A DNA stretch of 64,000 nucleotides from Streptomyces sp. SM11 (GCF_002910905.1 NZ_NEUE01000193.1:1-64000), one strand, 5' to 3'; shown: positions 36,852 to 46,317, counted from the first letter of the stretch. Notes: generated by a model from the sequence alone, not told the origin. Program-made: numbers and translations.

Positions 36852-36905
36852 CCCACGGCACGGCGTCGCCCGTCCGGACCGGCCCGCCGCACTCGGGACG
36901 GCTCC

Positions 36906-38102
36906 TCAGACGATCACTCCGTCCCGGCGCAGCACCGATGCCTGCTCGTCCGTCATCCCCAGGGCTCGCAGCAGTGCATCGGTGTGCTCACCCAGCGCCG
37001 GTACGGCACCCATCACCGCCTCCCCGCTCCCCGGCAGCGTGATCGGCGGCAGCAGCGCCCGCAACGGTCCCACCGGTGACGCCACTTCCCGCCACCGGTC
37101 CCGGGCCGCAAGCTGCGGGTGCGCCGCCACATCGGCCACCGTGTTCAGCCGGGCGCAGGCGATGCCCGCCGCCTCCAGCCCGGCCAGCGCCTCCCGCCCC
37201 GTCAGGCCCGCCAGTGCCTGGCCCACCACCGCATCGGTCCGCTCCCGGTTCGCGGTGCGCGCCGCGTTCGTCGCGAAGTCCGGTTCGTCGGCCAACTCGG
37301 GTTGCCCGAGCACCTGTTCCGCCAGCCGCCGCCACTCCCGGTCGTTCTGCACGGAGAGCAGCACCCGCTCGCCGTCGGCCGTGGGAAAGGCGTCGTATGG
37401 GGCGATCACCGAGTGCGCGAGACCGGTACGCGCCGGGGGCACGGAGCCGTGCATCCCCTGGTGCAGCGGGTGCCCCATCCACTCGGCCAGCGCGTCCAGC
37501 ATCGAGACCTCCACCGGGCCGCCCCGCCCGGTGGTGGCCCGCCGCAGCAGCGCCGCGAGCACCCCGGAGAACGCGTACATCGCCGCCGCGATGTCCGCCG
37601 CGGGAATGCCCGCCTTCACCGGCTGCTCCGCCGTCCCCGTCACCGACACCAGGCCGGCCTCGCACTGCACGAGCATGTCGTAGGCCCGCTTGTGCGCGTA
37701 CGGCCCGTCCGCCCCGTAGCCGGAGATGTCGACCGCCACCAGCCGCGGGTGCGCCGCGCAGAGCGTGGCGGCGTCGAGCCCGAGCCGGGCCGCCGCCCCC
37801 TGGGCCAGATTCTGTACGAACACATCGGCCCCGGCGACGAGTTCACGGACCACCGCCAGTCCGCGCGGGTCCTTCAGATCGACGGCGAGGGACTCCTTGC
37901 CGCGGTTGCACCAGACGAAGTGCGAGGCGAGGCCGCGCGCCGCCGTGTCGTAACCGCGCGCGAAGTCGCCGCCGTCCGGGCGCTCCACCTTGATGACCCT
38001 GGCTCCGAGGTCGGCGAGCTGCCGGGTGGCGAAGGGGGCGGCGACCGCCTGTTCGACGGCCACCACGGTGATGCCGTCGAGGGGGAGTGGTGATGTGTTC
38101 AT
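36906..38102 (-). CDS. CaiB/BaiF-type (family III) CoA transferase
   Basis: 398 residues. Transfers CoA between organic acids through a covalent aspartyl-CoA. The start MNTSPLPLDGITVVAVEQAVAAPFATRQLADLGARVIKVE is the family opening. The nucleophile is the Asp in KRAYDMLVQCEAG (about residue 140-145). SVTGTAEQPVKAGIPAADI and VSMLDALAEWM are further signatures. It stands alone between divergent/convergent neighbours. Substrate cannot be read from sequence. No clear ribosome site at 38102. Confidence 0.85.
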   Translation of the reverse strand: MNTSPLPLDGITVVAVEQAVAAPFATRQLADLGARVIKVERPDGGDFARGYDTAARGLASHFVWCNRGKESLAVDLKDPRGLAVVRELVAGADVFVQNLAQGAAARLGLDAATLCAAHPRLVAVDISGYGADGPYAHKRAYDMLVQCEAGLVSVTGTAEQPVKAGIPAADIAAAMYAFSGVLAALLRRATTGRGGPVEVSMLDALAEWMGHPLHQGMHGSVPPARTGLAHSVIAPYDAFPTADGERVLLSVQNDREWRRLAEQVLGQPELADEPDFATNAARTANRERTDAVVGQALAGLTGREALAGLEAAGIACARLNTVADVAAHPQLAARDRWREVASPVGPLRALLPPITLPGSGEAVMGAVPALGEHTDALLRALGMTDEQASVLRRDGVIV

Positions 38103-38183
38103 GGCCCGTGCTTACCCGGTGACCGGATCTTCCGCCACCTCCAGTCCCTCTTCCGGCCCCTCTTCCAGCCCCTCGGTTCGCCG

Positions 38184-39494
38184 CTACAGCAGCGCGAACT
38201 GCCCCTCCGGGCCCTCCTCCTGGTGTCCGAGCACCGATGCGGGACGCCGTGCCGAGGACGGGACCGGCAGCACCCCCGCCGCCCGCAGCTCGGCAGGCCC
38301 GATCAGTGGACCCGCCCCCAGCCGGTCCCGCAACTGCTCGCGGGGCCCCGCCGTGTCGTCCAGCAGGGCCAGTACGGTGATGAGTTCGAGCAGCTCCGAG
38401 GTCCACTCCCGGGGCCAGCCGCGCGCACCGACCGCGTCGAGACCGTCTGGGGCGGCCCCGTCCGGCCCCCGGCCGGCCGAGGCCGCGGCCCGGCGCCCGA
38501 ACCAGAGCTCCAGCACCCGCACCCCGCCCACCGTGAACTCCCAGGCCGCCGCGGGCACCGGCGAGATCCGGCCGTCGCCGACGACCAGCGTCTCGTCCCC
38601 GGCCTCGTACCTCAGCTCCGTGGGACGGGCCGGGAGCGTGGCCCGCACATAGGGCCTGCGTCCGCCCGGCAGCCGCGGGCGTTCCCCGCCCCGGGCCCCG
38701 CGCGACTGGAGCCGCATCAGCTCCCGGCCGAGCGCCACCCCCGACGACCACACCTCGGCGTCGGCCGGCAACGGGACCCGGAGGCCGGTGGGGGAGGGCA
38801 GGGCGGCGGCCAGGGTCCATGCCAGCACCGCTTCCGGGGTGAACGCGTCCGGGTCCGGCCCGCCGCCGAGCCGCCCGCGCAGCAGGTCCGCGAGCCCCGG
38901 CGCAAGATTGGGTTCCGTGCCGCCGGGCCTGCGGTAGAGCGGCCTGATCCGGCCGGGCCGCCCGGCGGGGGAGTGCCCGTCGGGCAGTAGCGCGGTCACC
39001 GACAGGGCGGGCCCGGCATCCTCGGGGGCGGAGCTGTGGTCGACCGCGAAGAGCTGCTGACCGTCGGCGACCCGCCACAGCTCCGGACGGGCCGCGTCGA
39101 TCAGCCGGTGGTCGGGGAGCAGCCACTGTTCGTCGTAGGGGCCGTGCAGGATCCGTACGGGGTCGGGGCAGGGGCCCGGTGTCCGGGCGAAACGGCCCGT
39201 TCCGGCGGACCGGCCGGGCAGGGCCGCGACCGAGGTGTGCGGCGTACGGGAACGGGTGGGCGCGAACAGCCGCTCCTGCTCGGCGGCCTCGGCGGCGGCC
39301 AGCCGTTCCCAGCGGGCCCGGAGCACCACGGGGTCGGGGCCGCTCACCCAGGTGCGGCCGGTTCGGAGCGGCCGCACGGACCAGGGCATCAGCTCGTCCA
39401 GCGACAGGAGCCCGTCCGGCGGCGGTGGTGTCCCCGGAGGCGACGACCGGGCGATCCCGTCGCCGCCGGCCGCAGCTGTCCCGTGCGCTGTCAC
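38184..39494 (-). CDS. type ISP restriction-modification specificity-domain-like protein (orphan)
   Basis: 436 residues. Segments such as LDELMPWSVRPLRTGRTW, RARWERLAAAEAAEQERLF, DPVRILHGPYDEQWLLPDHR and VTALLPDGH resemble the C-terminal target-recognition domain of type ISP restriction-modification enzymes, as annotated in many Streptomyces. There is no nuclease, helicase or methylase motif (no PD-ExK, DEAD, NPPF) in this protein or beside it. It is therefore an orphan DNA-recognition-like protein, and its role is uncertain. The N-terminal 30 residues are low complexity; the real start may be further in. Confidence 0.55.
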   Translation of the reverse strand: MTAHGTAAAGGDGIARSSPPGTPPPPDGLLSLDELMPWSVRPLRTGRTWVSGPDPVVLRARWERLAAAEAAEQERLFAPTRSRTPHTSVAALPGRSAGTGRFARTPGPCPDPVRILHGPYDEQWLLPDHRLIDAARPELWRVADGQQLFAVDHSSAPEDAGPALSVTALLPDGHSPAGRPGRIRPLYRRPGGTEPNLAPGLADLLRGRLGGGPDPDAFTPEAVLAWTLAAALPSPTGLRVPLPADAEVWSSGVALGRELMRLQSRGARGGERPRLPGGRRPYVRATLPARPTELRYEAGDETLVVGDGRISPVPAAAWEFTVGGVRVLELWFGRRAAASAGRGPDGAAPDGLDAVGARGWPREWTSELLELITVLALLDDTAGPREQLRDRLGAGPLIGPAELRAAGVLPVPSSARRPASVLGHQEEGPEGQFALL

Positions 39495-39565
39495 CTGCCC
39501 GTCCTCCCCTGTCAGCCGTGACCCGTTCGCATCGTAGCGGCGGGCGGCATTCCCGTGGGGCGGGG

Positions 39566-40468
39566 TCAGGTGGCCTCCACCGTCACGGAGAAGGAGAACC
39601 GGTCGCCCCGGTAACGGATCCGGGCCACGTCCACGACGCGCCCCTCCTCGTCGTACGTCACGCCCGTGTAGTGCAGGATCGGGCTGAGCAGCGGGACCTG
39701 GAGCAGCTCGGCGGTGACGGGGTCGGCGAGCCGGGCCTCCACCGTGTCGGTGATCCGGGAGATCCTCACCCCGACGACGTCGCGCAGGACCTTGGTCATC
39801 GGCCAGCTTTCCAGGTCGGTCACGTCGATCCGGGCGGCGATGTCGGGGCGTACCGCGTTCTCCGCCCAGTTGGTGGGCTCGTCGCTCTCGCCGTCGCGGC
39901 GCAGCCGCCGGTAGCAGGTCACCTCGGCGCAGTCGGGGAAGAACTCGGCGAGATCACCGGGCACCGCCGTCGGGCCATGGCCGAGAACGGTCGTCGCCTC
40001 CCCGGACTGCTGGGCCACGATCGCGTCGACCGAGCCCAGCAGCCGGACCGGGGAGACCCGCCGGGCGCGCGGCTCGATGAACGTGCCGCGCCGCCGGTGC
40101 CGGCTGATCAGCCCCTCCGTCTCCAGCTCCTTGAGCGCCTGGCGCATCGTGAGCACGCTGACCCCGTAGTGCGCGGCGAGCTGCTCCTCCGTGGGCAGCC
40201 GGGCGGAGGCGTCCTGCGGGCGGCCCAGTATGGAGGCCCGCAGGGACTGGGAGACCTGGTACCAGAGCGGCAGCTTCCGGTTCAGGACGAGGGAGTCGGG
40301 GGCGAAGGCCGGCGGGTGCGGTACCGGGTCCGCCTGGGCGGCCGGGCCGGCTCCGGCCGTGACGTCCCCGTCGCTCGCCCCGGCCGTGGCGTTCCCGTCC
40401 GCCCCGGCCTTGGTGTCCCCGTCGGTTCCCCGGGCGTCCGCCCCGGCTTGTCCGTGGCTCTCTGTCAC
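39566..40468 (-). CDS. GntR/UTRA-family regulator
   Basis: 300 residues from GTG 40468 (GGGGAC upstream). The first 65 residues are a disordered Ala/Gly/Asp-rich leader. The winged helix follows (LWYQVSQSLRASILGR, RLPTEEQLAAHYGVSVLTMRQALKEL), then RRGTFIEP and a UTRA ligand domain to the end (TVEARLADPVTAELLQVP). It lies 35 bp downstream of hmgA on the same strand and may control homogentisate breakdown. A longer open frame through hmgA on this strand is only a shadow. Confidence 0.85.
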   Translation of the reverse strand: MTESHGQAGADARGTDGDTKAGADGNATAGASDGDVTAGAGPAAQADPVPHPPAFAPDSLVLNRKLPLWYQVSQSLRASILGRPQDASARLPTEEQLAAHYGVSVLTMRQALKELETEGLISRHRRRGTFIEPRARRVSPVRLLGSVDAIVAQQSGEATTVLGHGPTAVPGDLAEFFPDCAEVTCYRRLRRDGESDEPTNWAENAVRPDIAARIDVTDLESWPMTKVLRDVVGVRISRITDTVEARLADPVTAELLQVPLLSPILHYTGVTYDEEGRVVDVARIRYRGDRFSFSVTVEAT

Positions 40469-40503
40469 GTCGTCCCCGTCCCGTCCCGCCGGCCTTCCGC
40501 CGT

Positions 40504-41823
40504 CTACGGCCGGAAGTTGCGGCTCAGACCCTGCCACACGTCGTCGTAGCCGCGCTGCAGGTGGTCGGCGGCAGCCGCCTGCGCGGTCGCCGTGACCGGC
40601 CAGCGGGTCTCGAACATGAAGGCCAGACCGTCGTCGATCTTCTGCGGCTTCAGCTCCGCCGCGCTCGCCCGGTCGAAGGTCTCCCGGTCCGGTCCGTGCG
40701 CCGACATCATGTTGTGCAGGGAACCGCCGCCGGGGACGAAGCCGTCCGCCTTCGCGTCGTACGCCCCGTCGATCAGCCCCATGTACTCGCTCATCACATT
40801 GCGGTGGAAGTACGGCGGACGGAAGGTGTCCTCGCCGACCAGCCAGCGCGGGGCGAACACGACGAAGTCCACCCCGGCCAGCCCCGGGGTGTCGGACGGC
40901 GAGGTCAGCACCGTGAAGATCGACGGATCGGGGTGGTCGTAGCTGATCGTGCCGATCACGTTGAACCGGCGCAGGTCGTAGACGTACGGGGTGTGGTTGC
41001 CGTGCCAGGCCACCACATCGAGCGGCGAGTGGTCGTACGTCGCCGACCAGAGGTTCCCGCAGAACTTGTTGACCACCTCCACCGGGCCCTCGTGGTCCTC
41101 GTACGCGGCGACGGGGGCGAGGAAGTCCCGGGCGTTCGCCAGGCCGTTGGCGCCGATCGGGCCGAGGTCGGGCAGCGCGAACGGGCGGCCGTAGTTCTCG
41201 CAGACGTAGCCGCGCGCGGTCTCCTCCAGCAGCTCCACCCGGAAGCGGACCCCGCGCGGGATCAGCGCGACGTGGCCCGGCTCGGCGCGCAGCAGGCCCA
41301 GCTCGGTGCGCAGCAGCAGGCCACCGCGCTCGGGGACGATCAGCAGCTCGCCGTCGGAGTCGCTGAACACCCGGTCCGTCATCGAGGAGTCGGCGCTGTA
41401 CAGGTGGATCGCCATACCGGCGCGCTGCGCGGCGTCGCCGTTGCCGCCGAGCGTCCACAGGCCGCTCAGGAAGTCCGTGCCCGGCGCGGGGTCGGGCAGC
41501 GGGTTCCAGCGCAGCCGGTTCGGGTCCGGCACGGTCTCGGTGAAGGGCGCCGAGCGCAGGCCCCCGTTGTCGGTCCGGGTGAACGCCGGGTGGGCGGCCG
41601 AGGGGCGGATCCGGTAGAGCCAGGAACGGCGGTTGTCGGCGCGCGGCTCGGTGAACGCGGAGCCGCTCAGCTGCTCCGCGTACAGCCCGAGCGGGGCGCG
41701 CTGGGGGGAGTTGCGGCCGTGCGGCAGCGCCCCGGGAACCGCCTCCGAGCTGTGCTCGTTGCCGAAGCCGGAGGAATACGTCAGCCCCTCGGCCGTCTTC
41801 CTCGCCTGGTCGATCGCGCTCAT
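40504..41823 (-). CDS. hmgA: homogentisate 1,2-dioxygenase
   Basis: 439 residues, the standard length. This Fe(II) enzyme opens the ring of homogentisate in tyrosine and phenylalanine catabolism. N-terminus: [20 protein letters not shown]. The cupin-like active site contains [16 protein letters not shown], supplying His and Glu iron ligands, with a further His in [14 protein letters not shown]. The start codon is followed upstream by a TCCTAT/ATAGGA palindrome (41875-41900). It diverges from a TetR gene and precedes a GntR gene. Maleylacetoacetate isomerase and fumarylacetoacetase are not in the window. Confidence 0.95.
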   Translation of the reverse strand: MSAIDQARKTAEGLTYSSGFGNEHSSEAVPGALPHGRNSPQRAPLGLYAEQLSGSAFTEPRADNRRSWLYRIRPSAAHPAFTRTDNGGLRSAPFTETVPDPNRLRWNPLPDPAPGTDFLSGLWTLGGNGDAAQRAGMAIHLYSADSSMTDRVFSDSDGELLIVPERGGLLLRTELGLLRAEPGHVALIPRGVRFRVELLEETARGYVCENYGRPFALPDLGPIGANGLANARDFLAPVAAYEDHEGPVEVVNKFCGNLWSATYDHSPLDVVAWHGNHTPYVYDLRRFNVIGTISYDHPDPSIFTVLTSPSDTPGLAGVDFVVFAPRWLVGEDTFRPPYFHRNVMSEYMGLIDGAYDAKADGFVPGGGSLHNMMSAHGPDRETFDRASAAELKPQKIDDGLAFMFETRWPVTATAQAAAADHLQRGYDDVWQGLSRNFRP

Positions 41824-41874
41824 CCCGCACTCCCGGTGTGCCCAAGAAAGCTTTCGGATTCGCCGGACAGTGAA

Positions 41875-41900
41875 TCCTATGCACTACCGTATGAATAGGA
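41875..41900. promoter_or_regulatory. spaced palindrome in hmgA-TetR divergent region
   Basis: TCCTAT, 14-nt spacer GCACTACCGTATGA, ATAGGA. It sits 52 bp before hmgA and 130 bp before the TetR start, in an AT-richer stretch. Likely an operator or the hmgA promoter region; inference. Confidence 0.4.
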
Positions 41901-42029
41901 GCGGGGCACGTCAACGGCTTGCATCGCGCCATTCGTGGCATGTGCCGCGCTCCTCGTCCCGGGTGTGGACAGGGGGACTCCCCGGGCCGGGTGCGGCTGC
42001 CGTTCGCGGGGCGAAGGGGGCACGGCATC

Positions 42030-42650
42030 ATGGGGCCCGTGCCCCATGTCAACCCGAATCTCCGCCGCGCCCCCGTGCAGCAGCGCAGCGCCGACCGCCT
42101 GGCCCGGATACTCGACTCCTGCGCCGGGCTCCTCGACGAGACCGGCTACGAGCAGCTCACCACCCGGGCCGTCGCCGAGCGTGCCGAGGTGCCCATCGGC
42201 TCCGTCTACCGGTTCTTCTCCAACAAGCGCGCGCTCGTCGACGCCCTCGCGCTGCGCAACCTGGACGTCTACGCCGAGCGCATCGCCGCCCGGCTCGCGG
42301 ACCTCCCCGCCACCGACTGGCGTGCCGCCATCGACGCGGTGCTCGACGAGTACCTGGCGATGAAGCGGAGCGTCCCCGGCTTCGCCCTCGTCGACTTCGG
42401 GCCGCCGGTTCCCGTCGGGGGTGCGGCGGACGACGCCAACCGGCGGCTGGCGGACCGGCTCGCCGTCCTGCTCGCCGGCCACCTCGGCCGCCGGCCCGAC
42501 GAGGTGCTGTCCCGGGCGATCCTGGTGAGCGTCGAGGCCGCGGACGCGCTGCTCCAGCTCGCCTTCCGTACGGAACCGTCGGGGGACGCGGCCATCGTCG
42601 CCGAGACCCGGACCCTGGTCAGGTCCTACCTCGCCCAGACACTTGACTGA
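42030..42650 (+). CDS. TetR-family regulator
   Basis: 206 residues from ATG 42030 (GTG 42039 also possible). The helix-turn-helix is in ARILDSCAGLLDETGYEQLTTR and VAERAEVPIGSVYRFFSNKRALVD. The rest is a helical ligand domain. It diverges from hmgA with an inverted repeat between them, so it may regulate hmgA or itself. Its end carries three 14-nt tandem repeats beginning in the last codons (42647-42688). Confidence 0.8.
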   Translation: MGPVPHVNPNLRRAPVQQRSADRLARILDSCAGLLDETGYEQLTTRAVAERAEVPIGSVYRFFSNKRALVDALALRNLDVYAERIAARLADLPATDWRAAIDAVLDEYLAMKRSVPGFALVDFGPPVPVGGAADDANRRLADRLAVLLAGHLGRRPDEVLSRAILVSVEAADALLQLAFRTEPSGDAAIVAETRTLVRSYLAQTLD

Positions 42651-42688
42651 GCGATGTCCCCTGAGCGATGGCCCCTGAGCGATGCCCC
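42647..42688. repeat. three 14-nt tandem repeats
   Basis: CTGAGCGATGTCCC, CTGAGCGATGGCCC, CTGAGCGATGCCCC, starting within the TetR stop region (LD-TGA). Only one base differs per copy. Each also contains a TGA in the TetR frame or close to it. Confidence 0.75.
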
Positions 42689-42754
42689 CAGGTCGGGGGC
42701 TCGTCCGTCTGCTCCTCCACTTTCCCCTCCGCGCAACACCTCCCCACCATGCGT

Positions 42755-42767
42755 ACCGGTCGGTATG
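42755..42767. promoter_or_regulatory. CATACCGACCGGT motif upstream of molybdopterin oxidoreductase
   Basis: Minus-strand CATACCGACCGGT, 13 bases identical to 59014-59026 upstream of the SDR gene. GTACCGGTCGGTAT around it has dyad character. Probably a TetR-type operator or extended promoter; 76 bp before the start at 42843. Confidence 0.45.
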
Positions 42768-42842
42768 CTCGGCCGGGCCGGGGCTCCACGCCCGCCCGGC
42801 TCATGTCCGCGCGCCGTCGCCGCAGCCGCCCGGGGAGGGCCC

Positions 42843-45026
42843 ATGTCCCACGACTCCCGCACCGCACCACGTATCTGCCCCCTCTGCGAGGCCACCTGCG
42901 GCCTCACCCTCACCATCGAGGGGACCGTCGTCACCGGCGCGCGCGGCGACCGCGACGACATCTTCAGCCGGGGCTTCATCTGCCCCAAGGGCGCATCCTT
43001 CGGGGGGCTCGACGCCGACCCCGACCGGCTGCGCTTCCCCCTCGTACGCGGCGACGACGGGGAGCTGCGCGAGGCTGCCTGGAGCGAGGCGTTCGACCTG
43101 ATCGCCGCACGGATACCGGCCCTGACGAAGGCCCACGGGCCCGGGGCCGTCGGCGTGGTCCTCGGCAACCCCAACGTGCACACGATGGCCGGCTCCCTCT
43201 ACCCGCCCCTGCTGCTCGCCGCCCTGCGCACCCGTAACGTCTTCACCACGAGCACCCTGGACCAGATGCCCAAGCACGTCTCCAGTGGCCTGCTCTTCGG
43301 TGACGCGCACGCCATCCCCGTACCGGATCTCGACCGCACCGACCACCTTCTCCTGATCGGCGCCAACCCGCTGGAGTCCAACGGCAGCCTCTGCACCGCC
43401 CCCGACTTCCCCGGCCGGCTCAAGGCCCTGCGCAAGCGCGGCGGCACCCTCACCGTCATCGACCCGCGCCGCACCCGCACCGCCCGTCTCGCCGACCGGC
43501 ACGTCGCGATCCGGCCCGGCGCGGACGCCCTGCTGCTGGCCGCGCTCGCGCGGACCCTGCTGACGGAAAAGCTCGCCGACCCCGGTCCGCTCGCCGAGCA
43601 CCTGGAGGGCATCGACGAACTCGCCACCGCCCTGGCGGACTTCCCCCCGGACGCCGTCGCCGCCGCCTGCGACGTGGACGCGGCCACCATCACCGCCATC
43701 GCCCGCGAACTAGCCGCCGCCCCCACCGCCGCCGTCTACGGGCGCATCGGCAGCTGCACCGTCGAGCACGGCACCCTGGCCAGCTGGCTGGTGGACGTCC
43801 TCAACATCCTCACCGGCAACCTCGACCGGCCCGGCGGCGCCCTGTTCCCGCTCTCCGCCACCGCGCGCGCCCCACGGCCCGCCGCCCCGGGCAAGGGGTT
43901 CGCGCTCGGCCGCTGGTCGAGCCGGGTCTCCGGGCACCCCGAGGCCAAGGGTGAACTGCCCATCGCCGCCCTCGCCGAGGAGATCGACACCCCGGGAGAG
44001 GGCCGTATCCGCGCCCTGGTGGTCGTCGCGGCCAACCCCGTACTCTCCGCGCCCGACGGCGACCGCCTCGACGCGGCCCTCGCCGACGGGCTCGACTTCA
44101 TGGTCAGCGTCGACCCCTACCTGAACGAGACCTCCCGGCACGCCGACGTCGTCCTGCCTCCGCCGCCGCCCTCGCAGAGCGCCCACTTCGACTTCGCGTT
44201 CAACAGCTTCGCCGTGCACAACCAGGTCCGCTACACCCGCGCCGCCGTGCCCCTGGAGGACGGGCGAATGGACGAGAGCGAGATCCACGCCCGTCTCGTC
44301 CTCGCGGTGAGCGGCATGTACGGCGCGCCGCCCTCCGCCGTCGACGACCTGGCCATCGGCACCGCCCTCACCCGGGCCGGGGCCCCGAAGGAGCAGGCCA
44401 CCGAGCTCACCGGCGATAGCGGTCCCGAACGCCGCCTCGACCTCATGCTGCGCCTCGGCCCGTACGGGCTGTCGCTGGAACAGCTCCTCGCCCACCCGCA
44501 CGGCATCGACCTCGGCCCGCTGAAACCCCGCGTCCCGGAGGTCCTGCGCACCCGCTCCGGCCGCATCGAACTGCTCCCGGAGCCGATCGCCGCCGATCTG
44601 CCGCGCCTGCGCCGGGCGCTGGGCGACCGGCCCGCCCCGCTCGTCCTCGTCGGCCGCCGCCATCTGCGCTCCAACAACAGCTGGATGCACAACGTCGGCT
44701 CGCTCACCGGCGGGTCCAACGTCTGCACGCTCCAGATCCACCCCGACGACGCGGCCCGCCTCGGGCTCGTGGACGGGGCCACGGCCCGGATCGAGTCGTC
44801 GGGCGGCGGGATCGAGGCTCCCACCGAGATCACCGACACCGTGCGCAGCGGGGTGGTGAGCCTGCCGCACGGCTGGGGTCACAGCCGCCCCGGAACCCGT
44901 ATGGCGGTCGCCGCCGCTCAACCGGGAGCGAACGTCAACCAACTGCTCGACGGCACGCTCCTGGATCCGCTGTCCGGCACCGCCGTACTGAACGCCATTC
45001 CGGTCTCCGTGACCCCCGCTCCGTAG
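42843..45026 (+). CDS. molybdopterin (bis-MGD) oxidoreductase, formate-dehydrogenase-like
   Basis: 727 residues. ATG 42843 with GAGGG upstream starts MSHDSRTAPRICPLCEATCGLTL, whose Cys set plus RGFICPKG binds a [4Fe-4S] cluster. Then come the molybdopterin-binding regions (GVVLGNPNVHTMAG, LLIGANPLESNG, TVIDPRRTRTARLAD, AANPVLSAPDGDR, HADVVLPPPPPSQS) and a C-terminal dinucleotide-binding domain (RHLRSNNSWMHNVGSL, LPHGWGH). No Tat signal, so it is cytoplasmic. It resembles assimilatory or uncharacterised actinobacterial members. No partner subunit is adjacent. Substrate unknown. Confidence 0.85.
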   Translation: MSHDSRTAPRICPLCEATCGLTLTIEGTVVTGARGDRDDIFSRGFICPKGASFGGLDADPDRLRFPLVRGDDGELREAAWSEAFDLIAARIPALTKAHGPGAVGVVLGNPNVHTMAGSLYPPLLLAALRTRNVFTTSTLDQMPKHVSSGLLFGDAHAIPVPDLDRTDHLLLIGANPLESNGSLCTAPDFPGRLKALRKRGGTLTVIDPRRTRTARLADRHVAIRPGADALLLAALARTLLTEKLADPGPLAEHLEGIDELATALADFPPDAVAAACDVDAATITAIARELAAAPTAAVYGRIGSCTVEHGTLASWLVDVLNILTGNLDRPGGALFPLSATARAPRPAAPGKGFALGRWSSRVSGHPEAKGELPIAALAEEIDTPGEGRIRALVVVAANPVLSAPDGDRLDAALADGLDFMVSVDPYLNETSRHADVVLPPPPPSQSAHFDFAFNSFAVHNQVRYTRAAVPLEDGRMDESEIHARLVLAVSGMYGAPPSAVDDLAIGTALTRAGAPKEQATELTGDSGPERRLDLMLRLGPYGLSLEQLLAHPHGIDLGPLKPRVPEVLRTRSGRIELLPEPIAADLPRLRRALGDRPAPLVLVGRRHLRSNNSWMHNVGSLTGGSNVCTLQIHPDDAARLGLVDGATARIESSGGGIEAPTEITDTVRSGVVSLPHGWGHSRPGTRMAVAAAQPGANVNQLLDGTLLDPLSGTAVLNAIPVSVTPAP

Positions 45027-45049
45027 CATCACCGTGCTGACCTGGGATT

Positions 45050-45256
45050 TTGCTCGTACTGCTCGCGCTGGAGATCGCGCGCGCCTCCCTGGCCGGCCAG
45101 GCCCTGCACATGTCCTCGCCGCTCGTGCCCGCCGTGTACGTCCTCGTCGGCATGGCGAAGGTCGAGTTCGGCGACCACACCCGCTTCACCGTGGAGTGGG
45201 CCGTGCTCACCTCCCTCGTGGTGCTCGGGGCGGGCATCCTCTTCGGCATCATGTGA
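45050..45256 (+). pseudogene. fragment of an integral membrane protein
   Basis: 68 codons with two hydrophobic segments (MLVLLALEIARASLAGQAL; AVLTSLVVLGAGILFGIM) and SSPLVPAVYVLVGMAKVEFG between. Only a TTG start without ribosome site is available, directly after the oxidoreductase. It looks like the C-terminal end of a larger membrane protein whose beginning has been deleted. Family not recognised. The stop overlaps the ATG of the next remnant. Confidence 0.4.
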
Positions 45257-45630
45257 TGACACCCGAACCACGGACCGGGCCCGGCAGGGGCCGGCTGCTG
45301 CGCCTCGTCATCGCCTTCGCGTTCGCGCAGGGGGCGGTGCCGATGGCGCGGCCCGCCGTCTCCTACCGGGCTCTCGTGCCGGGGGAGTGCGGTCTCCCCC
45401 GCTCGAACGGAGTTGAGAGCGTGGAGAAGAGGCGGCCGTCGGCGTCATCGCCGGGATCCACGCCCCGCTCCCGCTGTTCGTCGCCGTTCGCGCTGCTCGG
45501 CGTGGGTCTGGTCGGCGCGGCGGGCCCCGGACTGCGTGGAGAGGGCCGTACGGAGCACGCCCCCGTACCGCCGGACACCGGAGCCGCCCCCGTGCAGCAG
45601 CCGGGGTCCGACGATGTTCCCCGGCGCTGA
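45256..45630 (+). pseudogene. MFS transporter remnant carrying a palindromic repeat
   Basis: Starts MTPEPRTGPGRGRLLRLVI with AFAFAQGAVPMARPAVSYRAL, the first helix of an MFS protein. At 45379 a palindromic repeat intervenes. Then AVGVIAGIHAPLPLFVAV (second helix region) continues in another frame and jumps near 45488 to FALLGVGLVGAAGPGLRG, a C-terminal helix and tail. Over 250 central residues are gone. It is a second MFS relic with the same ends-kept, middle-lost form as that at 23459. Confidence 0.65.
45379..45428. repeat. palindromic repeat inserted in MFS remnant (copy 3)
   Basis: Contains GGTCTCCCCCGCTCGAACGG then AGTTGAGAGCGTGGAGA, the reverse orientation of the unit at 5366-5400 with several differences. 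Inserted just after the first helix of the transporter. Confidence 0.5.
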
Positions 45631-45644
45631 CGGGCCCGCCCGGT

Positions 45645-46144
45645 TCAGCGCCCCGTCGAGCCGTCGATCAGCTCGCGGAGGATGTCCGCGTGGCCGGCGT
45701 GGCGGCCGGTCTCCTCGATCATGTGTGTGAGGGCCCAACGGGCGCTGGGGGCGGGGCCCCCGGGCGCGGGCGGGGCACCGGCGCGCCGAGGTCGGCGCAC
45801 GTGTCGAGTACGCCGTTCGCCTCCGTGACCGCCTCCCGGTAGCGGGCGACGACCTCGGCCACGCCGTCCTCGGGGGCGGCGCCGAAGGTCGCCGGCCAGT
45901 CGGCGACCCGCTCCCCGAGGAACAGGGACCGCTCGACGGACGTCAGATGGCTGAGCAGGCCGAGCAGATTCGTGCCCGAGGGCACCCCGGCGGTGCGGAC
46001 CTCCGGTTCCGGGACCCCCTCGACCTTCGCGGCGACCGAGTCGCGCAGATAGTCGAGGAAGCCGCGCAGCACCTCGGCCTCGCTGCCCCCGGTCCGGGGC
46101 GGCGGGGTGTCCCGGCGGCGTCGGGGGCGAGGTGCGGCGGTCAT
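45645..46144 (-). pseudogene. DinB-family protein, frameshifted
   Basis: DinB/mycothiol-dependent enzyme fold. ATG 46144 has GGAGG upstream. It reads [42 protein letters not shown] (metal-site His in LSHL) to [13 protein letters not shown]. The frame is then lost in a C-run near 45752-45757, and the expected C-terminus [29 protein letters not shown] (with the His residues) appears one frame over. Adding one C restores a 166-residue protein. It could be an active gene if this is a sequencing error. Confidence 0.7.
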
Positions 46145-46317
46145 GGGTGCCTCCTGGGAATCCGGGGTTCACGTGTTCGTCCCAGTCTTGGCCGGGCCGC
46201 AGCCGTCAGGACAAGGGATCATGCCGTTCCGGCAAGAGCGCGCGGGGCGGGGACGTCCGTGCCGGGGCGTGCGTTCCGGGCGTGACGGGCGTCTCGGGCG
46301 GCTCCCTGGCGCCAGAA

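Noticed and set aside
38120..38170. CTCTTCC(A/G)GCCCCT short repeats before the CoA-transferase start
   Set aside because: Only two to three degenerate units in a C/T-rich stretch; likely chance.
39566..42052. An 828-codon frame fusing antisense-like sequence of hmgA to the GntR gene
   Set aside because: The upstream half is hmgA read in a wrong frame. The GntR protein has its own GTG with a ribosome site at 40468, and hmgA is complete in its own frame.
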